From assembly GCA_019636755.1 (NCBI GenBank), contig JAHBWZ010000005.1:1-64000 (forward strand): a stretch of 64,000 bases of DNA, read 5' to 3'. Every line of letters starts with the position of its first letter. The first letter of the stretch is position 1. Source of the DNA: Phycisphaeraceae bacterium (GTDB lineage Bacteria; Planctomycetota; Phycisphaerae; Phycisphaerales; SM1A02). The notes beneath the pieces are model-generated. The model did no database searches. It saw only the letters and a list, made by a program, of their open reading frames with translations, and was not told the DNA's origin. Below are positions 44,848 to 55,507 of this stretch, piece by piece. Made by a program: the position numbers and the translations under genes.

Positions 44848-45674
44848 GGGCGCGGCGTTCCGGCGGCGGCCGGCAGCCCGAAGAACCGCACCGCGTTCCG
44901 GTCGGTGGCCGCCTCGAACGCCGGAAGCTCCATGCCCCGGGCCGCGGCGATGAAGCGGGCGGTGTGCACGACGCGCGCCGGCTCATTCGGCCAGTGGCCG
45001 CGATCCGGCTCCGGGGTCAGGTACGGCGCGTCCGTCTCCACCATGAGGCGTTCCAGCGGGATGCGCCGCGCGGCCTCCGCGGCGTCCCGTCCGGAACGGT
45101 ACGTGACCACCCCGGTGAAGGAGATCATCGCGCCGAACGCGATGATCCGGTCCGCCTCGTCGGGCGTCCCGGTGAAGCAGTGGAAGACGAACCTGGATGG
45201 ATCGATGTCGATCGACTCGAACCGCGCGAGGAGTTCCGTGATCCGGTTCCGCGAGTGCACGATGACCGGCTTCCGGACGCCCTCGGCGGCGGCGGCCACG
45301 ATGAGCTGGAGGTGCGCCTCCAGCACCCGCGCCTGCGTGTCCTGCGGCGGCTCCGGGTAGTGGCCGTCGAGCCCCAGTTCGCCGAATGCCACGCACCGCG
45401 GATGGCGCGCCACGCGAAGGATGGTCGCCCAGTCGACCGGCTCGGCGCTGTGCAGCGGGTGCACGCCGGCGGAGCACCAGACCTCCGGACGGCGCTCGGC
45501 GATCGCGAGGCATGCCTCGGCATCGTCTGAACCGACCGCGACGGTGATGACCCGGTCGACCCCGGCGGCCACCGCCGCGTCGATGACGCGATCGGCATCC
45601 GCCCGGAGCGGACCGTTCGTGAGATGGCAGTGCGTGTCGATCAGTGGTCGGACTCCTTCCGGCGGGCAGAGCAT
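44844..45674 (-). CDS. TatD-family metal-dependent hydrolase
   Basis: A 276-residue TIM-barrel hydrolase. D-T-H-C-H-L-T-N near residue 13 supplies the first metal ligands, G-E-L-G-L-D-G the Glu, I-V-H-S-R-N and F-H-C-F-T-G the His residues, and V-E-T-D-A-P-Y-L the catalytic Asp. TatD enzymes have 3'-5' exonuclease or deacylase activities in DNA or D-Tyr-tRNA quality control. The usual family H-x-H motif is present as H-C-H. It overlaps the following BtuF-like gene by 4 bp. Confidence 0.88.
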   Translation of the reverse strand: MLCPPEGVRPLIDTHCHLTNGPLRADADRVIDAAVAAGVDRVITVAVGSDDAEACLAIAERRPEVWCSAGVHPLHSAEPVDWATILRVARHPRCVAFGELGLDGHYPEPPQDTQARVLEAHLQLIVAAAAEGVRKPVIVHSRNRITELLARFESIDIDPSRFVFHCFTGTPDEADRIIAFGAMISFTGVVTYRSGRDAAEAARRIPLERLMVETDAPYLTPEPDRGHWPNEPARVVHTARFIAAARGMELPAFEAATDRNAVRFFGLPAAAGTPRP

Positions 45675-45845
45675 CGCCGCAGGAAGATGCTACCGCGACG
45701 GTGTCGCGCGACCGCGCGGATGGCGCAGCGCCCGGGGCCCCGGGCCACGCACATGCCGCGTCCGCGGAGCGCGTGAGTCGTTGCGACGGAGTCTCAGGGT
45801 GATGCGGACCGGCCGGGACCGCGCCGTCGCCGACGCGCGGTGTGC

Positions 45846-45873
45846 TTGCTGCGCATCCGCCCGCCTGTATCAT
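45846..45873 (+). promoter_or_regulatory. Sigma70-like promoter of the ACIII/caa3 operon
   Basis: TTGCTG (45846-45851), 16-bp spacer and TATCAT (45868-45873; five of six to TATAAT) lie about 190 bp upstream of actA. It is the only good promoter-like motif before the operon. The remaining 45675-46060 holds no gene. Confidence 0.5.
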
Positions 45874-46060
45874 CCGCGTCTCTGACCGGAAGGGGTGTCG
45901 CGACACGCTCGCCAGCGACCTCAGCGCGAGGTCCCGGGCGATCGGGCTCCCCGCTCCGCGTCCGAGCCGGCGTACCCGGGCACGAACGCCGCGCGCCGGA
46001 TCTCACCGCCTCGGATGGCGGCTGCCGCGGCCGGCGGCAGGCGAGCAGGATTCTCCCCTC

Positions 46061-46726
46061 ATGCCTCGGTACCACTACGTCTTTCCGAAGTGGAGCAACC
46101 TGCTGCTGCCGACGGTGCTCCTCGTCGGCGCGGTCGCGCCGCTCTACGTCGCGCTGATGGTGGCGTACGGGTTCAGCCCGAAGACCACCGACGTCGGATA
46201 CCAGCCCGTTCAGCCGGTTCCGTTCAGCCACGCGCTGCACGTCGGGCAGCTCGGCATGCACTGCTATTACTGCCACAACACGGTGGAGCATTCCGGCTTC
46301 GCGGCGGTGCCGCCCACCGAGACGTGCATGAACTGCCACGTGGGCATCCACCGCGCCAGCCCGAAACTCGCGCCGCTCTGGGAGAGCTACGAGACCGGCA
46401 ACCCGATCCAGTGGCGGAAGGTGCACGACCTACCCGACTACGCGTACTTCAATCACGCCGCGCACATCCAGCGCGGCGTGTCCTGCGTCTCGTGCCACGG
46501 CCGGGTCGATCGGATGGAGGTCGTGTACCAGCATGCCCCGCTGAGCATGGGATGGTGCCTGGAGTGCCACCGGAATCCGGAGCCGCACCTGCGTGATCCG
46601 GCGCTTGTCACGGATCTCGCGTGGGAGTTCAGCGGAACGCGCGCGGAGCGGGAGGCGCGGCAGCGCTTCTGGCGTGACCTTCATCAGATCAACCCCTCCG
46701 AGGACTGCTCGACATGCCATCGCTGA
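46061..46726 (+). CDS. actA: ACIII subunit A, pentaheme cytochrome c
   Basis: A 221-residue protein with one N-terminal membrane anchor (L-L-L-P-T-V-L-L-V-G-A-V-A-P-L-Y-V) and five C-x-x-C-H heme sites: C-Y-Y-C-H, C-M-N-C-H, C-V-S-C-H, C-L-E-C-H and C-S-T-C-H. This is the ActA subunit of alternative complex III, a quinol oxidase unrelated to cytochrome bc1. It passes electrons through the periplasmic hemes. It is first of a run of overlapping genes and overlaps actB by 13 bp. Confidence 0.93.
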   Translation: MPRYHYVFPKWSNLLLPTVLLVGAVAPLYVALMVAYGFSPKTTDVGYQPVQPVPFSHALHVGQLGMHCYYCHNTVEHSGFAAVPPTETCMNCHVGIHRASPKLAPLWESYETGNPIQWRKVHDLPDYAYFNHAAHIQRGVSCVSCHGRVDRMEVVYQHAPLSMGWCLECHRNPEPHLRDPALVTDLAWEFSGTRAEREARQRFWRDLHQINPSEDCSTCHR

Positions 46727-49700
46727 CGGAGGATGCCGCGCACGGCCAGTCGTGGTGGCGCAGCCTTGACCACCTTGCCGAGACCGCGGAGTTCCGCGAG
46801 TTCATGCACCGCGAATTTCCCTCCGGCGCCAGCGAAATGCTGGACGGGGCGGATCGCCGGACATTCCTGAAGATCATGGGCGCCTCGATGGCGCTCGCCG
46901 GCCTGGGTCTCGGCGGCTGCCGGCGCTGGCCGGAACAGCACATCGTTCCGTTCGCCGGACGTCCGGAAGGGTGGGTGCCGGGACAGGCGATGCACTACGC
47001 GTCGATCATGACGCTCGGCGGTATCGCCCAGCCGCTGCTGGTGACGACGCGCGACGGCCGCCCGGTCAAGATCGAGGGCAACCCGGATCACCCCGCGTCG
47101 CGCGGCGCGACGACCGTCTTCGCGCAGGCGAGCGTGCTGGACCTCTACGACCTCGATCGCAGCCGCTCGGTCCGCAGGGATGGAGAGGCCGCGTCGTGGG
47201 AGACGTTCGCCGCGTGGGCGGAGGGGCACTTCGCCGGCGTGCGGGCGCAGCGCGGGGCGGGCCTGGCGGTCCTTGCCGAAGCGGATGACTCGCCGACGAT
47301 GCGCCGGCTCCGTGCCCGGTTCGCCGCGGAGCTTCCACAGGCGATGTGGCGGGTCTGGGAGCCGGTGAATCGCGACAACGCGAACGCCGGATCGCAGGCC
47401 GCGTTCGGGCGGCCGCTGCGCGGGCATCTCCGCCTGGACCGCGCGAAGGTCATCGTCGCGCTGGACGCGGACATCCTCGGAGCGCCGTTCGACACGGTTC
47501 GGCAGGTCCGCGGCTTCGCCGACGGGCGCCGACTGACGGACGGACCGAAGTCCCGGATGAGCCGGCTCTACGCCGTGGAGGCGGATCTCTCCCTGACCGG
47601 GGCCAACGCGGACGAGCGGCTCGCGCTCCGCGCGGCGGATGTCCCGCTGGTCGCGGCCTATCTCGCCGGCCGCGTGACCGGCAACGACGCCATGGTGCAG
47701 CAGGCGCTGCAGGCGGCCGATGCGGCGCGGGTGCTGTCCGAGGCGACCACGCGATGGCTCGACCGCGCGGCGGAGGATCTCCGGGCGACCGGCGCTGAGG
47801 CGCTGGTCGTTGCCGGTGACCGGCAGGGCGCCGACGTGCATGTGCTCGCGCATGCCATGAACGGCGCCCTCCGCAGCATCGGCACCACGATCGTCTTCAC
47901 GCCGGAGACCGATGCCGATCCGCGCATGCAGGCGATCCGCGACATCGCGGGCGAGATCATCCGCGGTTCGATCCGGACCCTCGTGATCCTGGGCGGCAAC
48001 CCGGTGTTCACGGCGCCGGCGGACCTGGCCTTCGGCGACCTGCTCCGGCGCATCGAGCACAGCGTGCACCTGTCCGACTACGCGGATGAGACCTCCGCCG
48101 TCGCGAGGTGGCACGTCAACCGGTCGCACGCACTGGAGTCGTGGGGCGACGGTCGCGCGTGGGACGGGACCTACTCGCTTCAGCAGCCGATGATCGAACC
48201 GCTCTTCGCCGGTCGATCGACGATCGAGATCGTCTCGATGCTCCTCGGCGACGCGAAGGACGGTCACACGCTCGTCGAGGAGACCTTCGAGGCGGCGCAC
48301 GGCGCCGGGCGGAGCGATCCGCTCTGGCAGCGCGTCCTGCACGACGGACTCCGGACCGGCTCGGCCGATCCGCTGGTCACGCCGGATCCCGTCACGGGCG
48401 CGGCGGCCGCGGCGCTCGGCCGCATCGTTGCGTCCCGGGCGTCCGCGACGGGGCAGGGCGGCGGATACGAACTCGTCTTCGCGCCGCACCCCGCGCTGCA
48501 TGACGGCCGCTTCGCGAACAACGGCTGGCTGCAGGAACTGCCGGATCCGCTCACGCGACTCACCTGGGACACGGCGGCGATCATGTCGCCCGCCGACGCG
48601 CGGGAACTCGGCGTGCGCGAGGGGGACACGATCAGCATCCGCGTCGGTGATCGATCGATCGAAGCACCGGTCACGCGACTTCCCGGCGTGGCGCGGGGCA
48701 CGGTCGTGCTGCCGCTGGGCGGCGGTCGCCGGTTCGAGGGGCGCATCTGTGCAGGCGCGGGCTTCGATGCCTACGCAATGCGCACGACGACGGCGCCGGA
48801 CGTCGTGACCGGCGCGCAGGTCTCCAGGGGATCCGCGGCCTGGCCGCTGGCGATCACGCAGGATCACCACACCATCGATGTGGAGACGATCGGCGGCCGC
48901 CTCGGTGTTCAGCAGCGCCTCGGCTCGCTCTTCCGCGAGGCGGACTGGAACGAGTACGCCGACCACCCCGACTTCGCACAGCACCGCACGCACGTCGTGC
49001 ACCGGCTCTCCCTCTGGGATGACAGCGGACTGCTCGACGGGGCGCAGTACGCCTGGGCGATGTCGATCGACCTCAACGCGTGCATCGGATGCGGCGCGTG
49101 CGTCGTCGCCTGCCAGGCGGAGAACAACATCCCCATCGTCGGCAAGGACCAGGTGCGGCGCAACCGCGAGATGCACTGGCTCCGGATCGACCGGTACTTC
49201 CGGTTCGCTCCGCAGGGCGATGCCCACGACGGCCGGTTCGACCCCGACCGGATGGTCGGCGTGGCGATGCAGCCGGTGATGTGCATGCACTGCGAGAACG
49301 CGCCGTGCGAGCAGGTCTGCCCGGTGGCGGCAACCGTGCATGACCATGACGGGCTCAACGTCATGGTCTACAACCGCTGCATCGGCACGCGGTACTGCTC
49401 GAACAACTGCCCGTACAAGGTGCGCCGGTTCAACTACTTCGACTACCACCGGCGCGAGCCGGTCCGGGAGCAGCAGGGGCTGCTCCAGGTCCAGCCGGAC
49501 TATTACACGCGCCGGCAGGCGACCCCGGACGAACTGCGCCGCCTGCAGTTCAACCCGGAGGTCACCGTCCGGGTCCGCGGCGTGATGGAGAAGTGCACGT
49601 ACTGCACGCAGCGGATCGCGGAAGCGCGCATCGCGGCGAAGAACGCGTTCGTACAGATGCCGGAAGCGGAGAAGTCCGCCCGGAACCGCGCCGGGGAGCG

Positions 49701-50007
49701 CGTCATGATCCCGGACGGCACGGTCACCCCCGCGTGTGCCCAGGCTTGCCCGGCGAACGCGCTCGTCTTCGGCGATCTCAAGGACCCGGCCAGCCGGGTC
49801 TCCAGGCTGCAGGCGGACCAGCGCTCGTACGAGATGCTGGAGGAGATTCACGTCAAGGCGAGGACCAGGTACCTCGCGAAGGTGCGCAACCCGGCCGGCG
49901 GCGGCAGCCACGGCCACGGCCACGATCAGCATGGAAGCGCGGAGCCGGCGGGTTCCGGCGGTGAGCGGCTGACGCACGGCGCCGGGGAGGCGAAGGGCAA
50001 CTCATGA
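46714..50007 (+). CDS. actB: ACIII subunit B, Fe-S/molybdopterin-fold protein
   Basis: A 1097-residue protein. A twin-arginine signal, [12 protein letters not shown] near residue 49, fits export of a folded Fe-S protein. The large N-terminal part has the MopB-type oxidoreductase fold ([22 protein letters not shown]), which in known ACIII carries no Mo. The C-terminal ferredoxin-like part has Cys clusters [15 protein letters not shown] ... C-P, C-S-N-N-C-P and C-T-Y-C ... C-A-Q-A-C-P for several 4Fe-4S/3Fe-4S centres. It overlaps actC by 4 bp. Confidence 0.93.
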   Translation: MPSLTEDAAHGQSWWRSLDHLAETAEFREFMHREFPSGASEMLDGADRRTFLKIMGASMALAGLGLGGCRRWPEQHIVPFAGRPEGWVPGQAMHYASIMTLGGIAQPLLVTTRDGRPVKIEGNPDHPASRGATTVFAQASVLDLYDLDRSRSVRRDGEAASWETFAAWAEGHFAGVRAQRGAGLAVLAEADDSPTMRRLRARFAAELPQAMWRVWEPVNRDNANAGSQAAFGRPLRGHLRLDRAKVIVALDADILGAPFDTVRQVRGFADGRRLTDGPKSRMSRLYAVEADLSLTGANADERLALRAADVPLVAAYLAGRVTGNDAMVQQALQAADAARVLSEATTRWLDRAAEDLRATGAEALVVAGDRQGADVHVLAHAMNGALRSIGTTIVFTPETDADPRMQAIRDIAGEIIRGSIRTLVILGGNPVFTAPADLAFGDLLRRIEHSVHLSDYADETSAVARWHVNRSHALESWGDGRAWDGTYSLQQPMIEPLFAGRSTIEIVSMLLGDAKDGHTLVEETFEAAHGAGRSDPLWQRVLHDGLRTGSADPLVTPDPVTGAAAAALGRIVASRASATGQGGGYELVFAPHPALHDGRFANNGWLQELPDPLTRLTWDTAAIMSPADARELGVREGDTISIRVGDRSIEAPVTRLPGVARGTVVLPLGGGRRFEGRICAGAGFDAYAMRTTTAPDVVTGAQVSRGSAAWPLAITQDHHTIDVETIGGRLGVQQRLGSLFREADWNEYADHPDFAQHRTHVVHRLSLWDDSGLLDGAQYAWAMSIDLNACIGCGACVVACQAENNIPIVGKDQVRRNREMHWLRIDRYFRFAPQGDAHDGRFDPDRMVGVAMQPVMCMHCENAPCEQVCPVAATVHDHDGLNVMVYNRCIGTRYCSNNCPYKVRRFNYFDYHRREPVREQQGLLQVQPDYYTRRQATPDELRRLQFNPEVTVRVRGVMEKCTYCTQRIAEARIAAKNAFVQMPEAEKSARNRAGERVMIPDGTVTPACAQACPANALVFGDLKDPASRVSRLQADQRSYEMLEEIHVKARTRYLAKVRNPAGGGSHGHGHDQHGSAEPAGSGGERLTHGAGEAKGNS

Positions 50008-51440
50008 CGACGCTCCCGATGAACCGGCCGCTCGCGCCGGCGGACAACACGTTCGAGGATCCGGAGCGGCGCGCCCCGCTGGTGCTCGGGCACACCACGT
50101 TCGGCACCGTCACGAAGGAGATCTGCCAGGTCAACGAGGCGCCGCGCCCGCCGATGGCGTGGTGGATCGCCCTCGGCATCTCCGCGGCGCTCGCGGGCGT
50201 CTTCACCGGGCTGATCGGCTATCTGTTCGCGACGGGCGTGGGCGTCTGGGGCAACCAGAACCCCGTCATGTGGGGCTTCCCGATCGTCAACTTCGTCTTC
50301 TGGGTCGGCATCGGCCACGCCGGGACGCTGATCTCGGCGATCCTCTTCCTGTTCCGGCAGAAGTGGCGCACGGCGATCAACCGCTTCGCCGAGGCGATGA
50401 CCATCTTCGCGGTCATCTGTGCCGGCACGTTCCCCGGCATTCACGTCGGTCGCGTCTGGCTGGCCTACTGGCTGTTCCCGATCCCCAACCAGATGGAGAT
50501 GTGGCCGCAGTTCCGCAGCCCGCTCCTGTGGGACGTGTTCGCCGTCGGGACGTACTTCACGGTGTCGCTGGTCTTCTGGTACATCGGGATGATTCCCGAC
50601 CTGGCCACGCTGCGGGATCGCGCCGGCAACCGCATCAAGGCGATCGCCTACGGGTTCTTCTCGCTGGGCTGGCGCGGCAGCATGCGGCACTGGCACCGCT
50701 ACGAGCGGGCGTACCTGCTGCTGGCGGCGCTCGCGACGCCGCTGGTGCTCTCCGTGCACTCGGTCGTGTCGTTCGACTTCGCGGTGTCGCAGCTTCCCGG
50801 CTGGCACACGACGATCTTCCCGCCCTACTTCGTCGCCGGTGCGATCTTCGGCGGATTCGCGATGGTGGTCACCCTCGCGGTCCCGGCGCGGCAGTTGTGG
50901 GGCCTGAAGAACTTCATCACGATGCGGCACCTGGAGAACATGAACAAGATCATCCTCCTGACCGGGTCGATGGTCGGGTATGCCTATGCGATGGAGTTCT
51001 TCATCGCGTGGTACTCCGGTGCGATGTACGAGCAGTTCGCCTTCATCAACCGGGCATTCGGCCAGCACGCGTGGGCGTACTGGATCATGATCGGCTGCAA
51101 CGTGGCGGCGCCCCAGCTCTTCTGGTTCAAGCGGTTCCGGACCAGCATCCCGGTCATGTTCTTCGTGGTGAACTGCGTGAACGTGGGCATGTGGTTCGAA
51201 CGGTTCGTGATCGTGCTCTCGCTCGAGATGGACTTCCTGCCCAGTTCGTGGGCGTACTTCAGCCCGACGTGGGTCGACATCTGGATGCTGATCGGATCCT
51301 TCGGGCTCTTCATGACCCTGTTCCTCCTCTTCATCCGATTCCTTCCGGTCATCGCCATCGCCGAGGTCAAGGCCGTCATGCCCGCCGCCGATCCGCACGC
51401 GGGGCACGGACACGGCGCCGATGGAGGACACGGGCACTGA
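50004..51440 (+). CDS. actC: ACIII subunit C, NrfD-type quinol-binding membrane protein
   Basis: A 478-residue protein with about ten hydrophobic segments. [19 protein letters not shown] near residue 97 carries the conserved NrfD/PsrC-type His and the A-G-T-L motif. It binds quinol at the periplasmic side of the membrane. The C-terminus is His-rich (H-A-G-H-G-H). It starts at ATGA overlapping actB. Confidence 0.9.
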   Translation: MTTLPMNRPLAPADNTFEDPERRAPLVLGHTTFGTVTKEICQVNEAPRPPMAWWIALGISAALAGVFTGLIGYLFATGVGVWGNQNPVMWGFPIVNFVFWVGIGHAGTLISAILFLFRQKWRTAINRFAEAMTIFAVICAGTFPGIHVGRVWLAYWLFPIPNQMEMWPQFRSPLLWDVFAVGTYFTVSLVFWYIGMIPDLATLRDRAGNRIKAIAYGFFSLGWRGSMRHWHRYERAYLLLAALATPLVLSVHSVVSFDFAVSQLPGWHTTIFPPYFVAGAIFGGFAMVVTLAVPARQLWGLKNFITMRHLENMNKIILLTGSMVGYAYAMEFFIAWYSGAMYEQFAFINRAFGQHAWAYWIMIGCNVAAPQLFWFKRFRTSIPVMFFVVNCVNVGMWFERFVIVLSLEMDFLPSSWAYFSPTWVDIWMLIGSFGLFMTLFLLFIRFLPVIAIAEVKAVMPAADPHAGHGHGADGGHGH

Positions 51441-51456
51441 CGCCCGGAAGACACCG

Positions 51457-52077
51457 ATGAGCAGCACACTCACCTCCACTGAACTCCGGACATCCGGCGC
51501 GACCGCCGGGACCCCGGCCGCGCTCTGGGGTCTCATGGCCGAGTTCGACTCGCCCGCCGCGATCATGGAGGCGGCGAAGCAGACGCACGGCGACGGCTAC
51601 CGCTGGTTCGACTGCCACGTGCCGTTTCCGGTGCACGGCCTCGATCGCGCCATGGGCATCAGGCCCACGATCCTCCCGATCCTCGTCTTCCTGGGCGGAC
51701 TGACGGGCTTCGGGGCGGGCATCGTGCTGCAGTGGTTCACGAACGCGTCGGCGTTCGACTTCTGGGCACTCGTCGGTGTCCGCGGCTATCCGTTCCTGAT
51801 CAGCGGCAAGCCCGCGATCAGCGGCCCTGCGTGGATCCCGGTGATCTTCGAACTCACGATCCTCCTCTCCGCGCTCGGCGCGGCCGGCTGGATGCTCCTG
51901 CTCAACGGGCTTCCGCGGCTCTATCACCCCACGCTGCGCCATCCGAAGTTCGCGCGGGCGACGGACGATCGTTTCTTCCTGGTGATCGAGGCACGCGATC
52001 CGCGATTCACGCGGGCGAAGACCGAGGCCTTCATGCGATCACTCTCGCCGCTGTCCATCGAGACGCTGGAGGACTGA
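51457..52077 (+). CDS. actD: ACIII subunit D (DUF3341 membrane protein)
   Basis: A 206-residue protein with two transmembrane helices and the DUF3341 features W-G-L-M-A-E-F-D-S-P-A-A-I-M-E-A-A, D-C-H-V-P-F-P-V-H-G-L and F-L-V-I-E-A-R-D-P-R-F. ActD is an accessory subunit next to ActC. ATG 51457 has GGAAG six bases upstream; an in-frame ATG at 51421 inside actC is the alternative. Confidence 0.88.
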   Translation: MSSTLTSTELRTSGATAGTPAALWGLMAEFDSPAAIMEAAKQTHGDGYRWFDCHVPFPVHGLDRAMGIRPTILPILVFLGGLTGFGAGIVLQWFTNASAFDFWALVGVRGYPFLISGKPAISGPAWIPVIFELTILLSALGAAGWMLLLNGLPRLYHPTLRHPKFARATDDRFFLVIEARDPRFTRAKTEAFMRSLSPLSIETLED

Positions 52078-52081
52078 CCCC

Positions 52082-52801
52082 ATGATCTCCGCCGTCCCGA
52101 AGCCGCTGATCTACCTCGCCATCACCGCCGTGTTCCTGGCGTTCGTTCCGCCCGCGCTGATCGCGCGTGTGCGGGCCATGAACTCCGATGCCCGGCGCAT
52201 CCACCTGGTCCAGGACATGGACAACCAGGCATCGATCCGCGCCCAGGCGCCGAATCCGCTGTTCCGCGACGGCCGCGGCGCGCGGCCACCGGTCGGGGGC
52301 ACCGTCGCCCGCGGCGGCCTGCGGACGGATGACCACCTGCACATCGGATTCGTCGACGGCCGGTGGGTGGACACCTTCCCGCCGTCGATCGAGGTGGATC
52401 GCGCCCTCGTGGAGCGGGGGCGGGAGCGGTACGACATCTACTGCGCGATCTGTCACGGGTACGCAGGCTACGGCGACGGCATGGTGCACCGCCGGGCGAT
52501 GGAACTGGTGAACAATCCCGCCATCGGCAACGAGACCCAGTGGGTCCAGCCGCGCAGCCTGCACGATCCAGCCGTCCGGTCGCAGTCGCCGGGCGAGATC
52601 TTCAACACGATCACGAACGGCCGGAACACGATGGCGGGGTACCAGGCGCAGGTCCCGGTGCGTGACCGGTGGGCGATCGTTGCCTACGTCCGAGCGCTGC
52701 AGCGGAGCCAGAACGCGCGCCAGGCCGACCTCGGCGGCACGCGGCCGGAGTCCCTCGATCTCTTCAATCTCCGCCAGTCGGATCAGGAGCCACAGCAGTG
52801 A
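52082..52801 (+). CDS. actE: ACIII subunit E, monoheme cytochrome c
   Basis: A 239-residue protein with an N-terminal membrane anchor (L-I-Y-L-A-I-T-A-V-F-L-A-F-V) and one heme site C-A-I-C-H near residue 121, followed by G-Y-A-G-Y-G-D-G-M-V. M-A-G-Y near residue 185 may supply the axial Met. This is the ActE electron exit towards the oxidase. It overlaps actF by 4 bp (GTGA). Confidence 0.9.
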   Translation: MISAVPKPLIYLAITAVFLAFVPPALIARVRAMNSDARRIHLVQDMDNQASIRAQAPNPLFRDGRGARPPVGGTVARGGLRTDDHLHIGFVDGRWVDTFPPSIEVDRALVERGRERYDIYCAICHGYAGYGDGMVHRRAMELVNNPAIGNETQWVQPRSLHDPAVRSQSPGEIFNTITNGRNTMAGYQAQVPVRDRWAIVAYVRALQRSQNARQADLGGTRPESLDLFNLRQSDQEPQQ

Positions 52802-54108
52802 GCGCGGCGCATCGGCATGCGGTCGATTCCAACTCGCCGTCCGTCCGCCTCGGACCGATCGCGCAGCAGGTGGCGAAGGCGGCCTTCGCCGTCGCCGGGA
52901 TCGCGCTGGCGATCAGCGTGATCATCGCGGTCGCCGGTCTCTTCGGCACGACCGCGAAGGGGGCGTTCAAGTCGTGGATGGTGGCGTTCCTCTACGTGCT
53001 CTCCATCTGCCTCGGTGCGCTCTTCTTCACGATGATCCAGCATGCGGTGCGTGCCGGCTGGAGCGTCACCGTCCGCCGGATCGCAGAGAGCATCGCGGCC
53101 AACCTCCTCTGGCTCTGGGTCCTCTTCCTCCCCGTCTTCATCCTGGTGCTGATCGATCGCGGCGGCGTCCTCTTTCCGTGGCTGAAGCCGGAGTACATGG
53201 CGACCGATGCGATCATCCAGCACAAGATGGCCTACCTGAACAAGGGCTTCTTCCTGCTGCGCGCCGTGTTCTTCTTCGCGGTCTGGGCCGGGTTCGCCTG
53301 GTTCTTCTGGTCCAGCAGCGTCCGGCAGGACGAGTCGGGCGACGTCGCGCTGACGCACCGGATGCAGCGCCTTGCTCCGCTCGGTCTGCTTGCATTCGCA
53401 CTGACGCTGACCTTCGCGGCGTTCGACTGGGCGATGTCGCTGGAACCCCACTGGTTCAGCACGATCTTCGGCGTCTACTTCTTCGCGGTCTCGTGCTGCG
53501 GTTTCGGCGCCTCGATGTGCATCGCGCTGTGGTTCCTGGGACGTCGCGGCAAACTCCTCAACGAGGTCACCTCGGAGCACATGCAGGACGTCGGCAAGTT
53601 CCTGTTCGGCTTCGGGATCGTCTTCCACGCGTACATCGGGTTCAGCCAGTTCATGCTGATCTGGTACGCGAACATCCCGGAAGAGACCGGCTGGTATCTC
53701 GCGCGAACGCTCGGGCCGTGGAAGCCGTTCATGTGGGCGCTGCTCATCTGCCACTTCGCGGTCCCGTTCCTCCTGCTGATCTCCCGCCACGCGAAGCGGA
53801 ACCGGACCTTCATCGCGGCGGTGGCCGTCTTCCTGCTGGTCGTGCAGTTCCTCGACATCTACCTGCTGGTGATGCCGGCGATCAGCGGCGCGGACCTCGC
53901 ATCGGCGGTGTCCTATCCCGCGCTCGCGGCCCGCGCCGCGTCGGGTGACCTGGACCTGGGCTTCCACCCGGGGCTGATCGACCTGACCTGCGTCCTCGGG
54001 GCGCTGTCGCTCCTGGTCGGTCTGACCGCCCGCCGGCTGGGGCAGGTGCCGCTCGTTCCTGTTCGCGATCCCCGGCTTCCGGAGGCGCTTGCGTTCGAGA
54101 ACATGTGA
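52798..54108 (+). CDS. actF: ACIII subunit F (second NrfD-like membrane protein)
   Basis: A 436-residue polytopic protein with ten hydrophobic segments, starting at GTG 52798 in a GTGA overlap with actE. F-D-W-A-M-S-L-E-P-H-W-F-S-T near residue 210 is the ActF signature and F-H-A-Y-I-G-F-S-Q-F-M-L-I-W-Y follows. It is a paralogue of ActC but probably lacks a quinol site. Confidence 0.9.
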   Translation: MSAAHRHAVDSNSPSVRLGPIAQQVAKAAFAVAGIALAISVIIAVAGLFGTTAKGAFKSWMVAFLYVLSICLGALFFTMIQHAVRAGWSVTVRRIAESIAANLLWLWVLFLPVFILVLIDRGGVLFPWLKPEYMATDAIIQHKMAYLNKGFFLLRAVFFFAVWAGFAWFFWSSSVRQDESGDVALTHRMQRLAPLGLLAFALTLTFAAFDWAMSLEPHWFSTIFGVYFFAVSCCGFGASMCIALWFLGRRGKLLNEVTSEHMQDVGKFLFGFGIVFHAYIGFSQFMLIWYANIPEETGWYLARTLGPWKPFMWALLICHFAVPFLLLISRHAKRNRTFIAAVAVFLLVVQFLDIYLLVMPAISGADLASAVSYPALAARAASGDLDLGFHPGLIDLTCVLGALSLLVGLTARRLGQVPLVPVRDPRLPEALAFENM

Positions 54109-54192
54109 CCCGGTTCGTGAAATCTGGAACGAACCCGCGGTCACCTCTACGATTGCCGGCCCGGCCGGCCTCCACCGAGTCCGCCACCTGCC

Positions 54193-54537
54193 ATGTCCGA
54201 CCACTCCGAACACAATCCCTCCGACCATGAAGACCCGCTCGCCGGTCCGACGTGGACCGTCGGGATCGCCGGCATCCTGCTGCTCGCCGCGCTCGTGCTC
54301 GGCGGGACAGCGCTCACATACCAGGTGCGCGGGCGGGAGCAGGCGCGGGTGCAGGTGGCCCCCGCGGTGGCCGCCGTCGAGGCACTGCGAGCCGAGCAGC
54401 GGGGGCGGCTGGCCGGACCCGCGCGCCGGGAACTCCGCGACGACTCGGAGTCGGGCGAACCTGCCCTGGTGATTCCGATCGACGCGGCCATCGACCTCGT
54501 GGTGCGCGACGCCGCGGGCCAGCGCCCCGGACGGTGA
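54193..54537 (+). CDS. Small single-pass membrane protein of the respiratory operon
   Basis: A 114-residue protein with a His-rich N-terminus (S-D-H-S-E-H-N-P-S-D-H), one transmembrane helix (about 24-45) and a soluble tail ending with V-I-P-I-D-A-A-I-D-L-V-V. The I-P-I-D-x-A-x-x-L-V segment recurs in short proteins next to sco and cox genes of other bacteria. Its role is not known; its place between actF and sco suggests oxidase assembly or a small subunit. Confidence 0.6.
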   Translation: MSDHSEHNPSDHEDPLAGPTWTVGIAGILLLAALVLGGTALTYQVRGREQARVQVAPAVAAVEALRAEQRGRLAGPARRELRDDSESGEPALVIPIDAAIDLVVRDAAGQRPGR

Positions 54538-54547
54538 GTGCTCCAGA

Positions 54548-55507
54548 GTGCTGACGCCTTCGATGACCAGTTCCGCACGACGATGCCTTCGCCGCCCGGC
54601 CACCGGACGCCTCCGGTCGGTCGCCGCATCCGCCGCGTGCGCCGCGTGCGCCGCGGCGCTCTCGCTTGCCGGCACCATGCCGGCGAGTGCCCAGTACAGC
54701 CGGCCCGCGATCGGTGAGCATCGCCAGGATCCGGACTGGCTGCCGCCGGAGATGGAGGCGGCGAAGGTCGTCGATCGCACCGGTGACACGGCGGACATCG
54801 ACGCCCGGTTCGTGGATGAGCGGGCCCGCCCGGTCACGCTCCGCGACATCATGGCGTCCGGTCGACCGGTGATCCTGACACTCAACTATTTCCGCTGTCC
54901 GATGCTCTGCGGCGCCACGCTGAACGGCCTGGTCGACGGCCTGGAAGAGGTGGACCTCGCGCCCGGACAGGACTTCGACATCGTCACGGTGAGTTTCGCC
55001 GCCACGGAGGGGCCGGATCTCGCGGCGGCGAAGAAGGAGGCCTACCTGACGCGGTACCGGCACGACGGCGCGGCGGAAGGCTGGCACTTCCTGACCGGGA
55101 CGGAAGAGCAGATCCGGCGCCTGACCGACTCCGTCGGGTTCGGGTTCCACCTCGACCCGAAGTCGGGCGAGTACGCGCACAGCGCCACGATCATCTTCCT
55201 GACGCCGCAGGGGCGGATCTCGAAGTACATGAACGACGTGCTGTTCCAGCCGCGTGATCTCCGCCTGGCCATCGTCGAGGCCTCGCAGGGTCGAGTCGGG
55301 TCGCGCCTGGATCGATTCATGCTGTTCACGTGCTTCACCTACGACCCGCACGCGAATTCCTACACGCTCTCGGCGCTCAAGCTGATGCGATTCGGAGGAT
55401 TCCTGACCGTGCTCGCGCTCTCCTTCGGACTGCTTCTCCTCCGCCTGCGCGGGCCGCGGCGGGAGGATCTTGATCGCACGCTCGGCCACGCAGGGACCGG
55501 CTCATGA
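54548..55507 (+). CDS. Sco/SenC copper chaperone
   Basis: A 319-residue exported thioredoxin-fold protein. It has a signal peptide (to about residue 49), F-R-C-P-M-L-C-G near 117 as the copper-binding C-x-x-x-C, a later H in Y-A-H-S-A-T that completes the site, and a C-terminal transmembrane helix (F-L-T-V-L-A-L-S-F-G-L-L-L-L). It would deliver copper to the CuA site of subunit II encoded next. GTG 54548 or ATG 54563 may be the start; overlap with coxB is 4 bp. Confidence 0.88.
   Translation: MLTPSMTSSARRCLRRPATGRLRSVAASAACAACAAALSLAGTMPASAQYSRPAIGEHRQDPDWLPPEMEAAKVVDRTGDTADIDARFVDERARPVTLRDIMASGRPVILTLNYFRCPMLCGATLNGLVDGLEEVDLAPGQDFDIVTVSFAATEGPDLAAAKKEAYLTRYRHDGAAEGWHFLTGTEEQIRRLTDSVGFGFHLDPKSGEYAHSATIIFLTPQGRISKYMNDVLFQPRDLRLAIVEASQGRVGSRLDRFMLFTCFTYDPHANSYTLSALKLMRFGGFLTVLALSFGLLLLRLRGPRREDLDRTLGHAGTGS

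Noticed and set aside
46684-49977. 1097-codon minus-strand open frame
   Set aside because: It is the exact mirror of actB, whose Fe-S and twin-arginine motifs are clear.
50004-51440. Possible reading of actC as a DMSO-reductase anchor subunit
   Set aside because: NrfD-type proteins occur there too, but the gene order with pentaheme, Fe-S, DUF3341 and monoheme subunits identifies alternative complex III.
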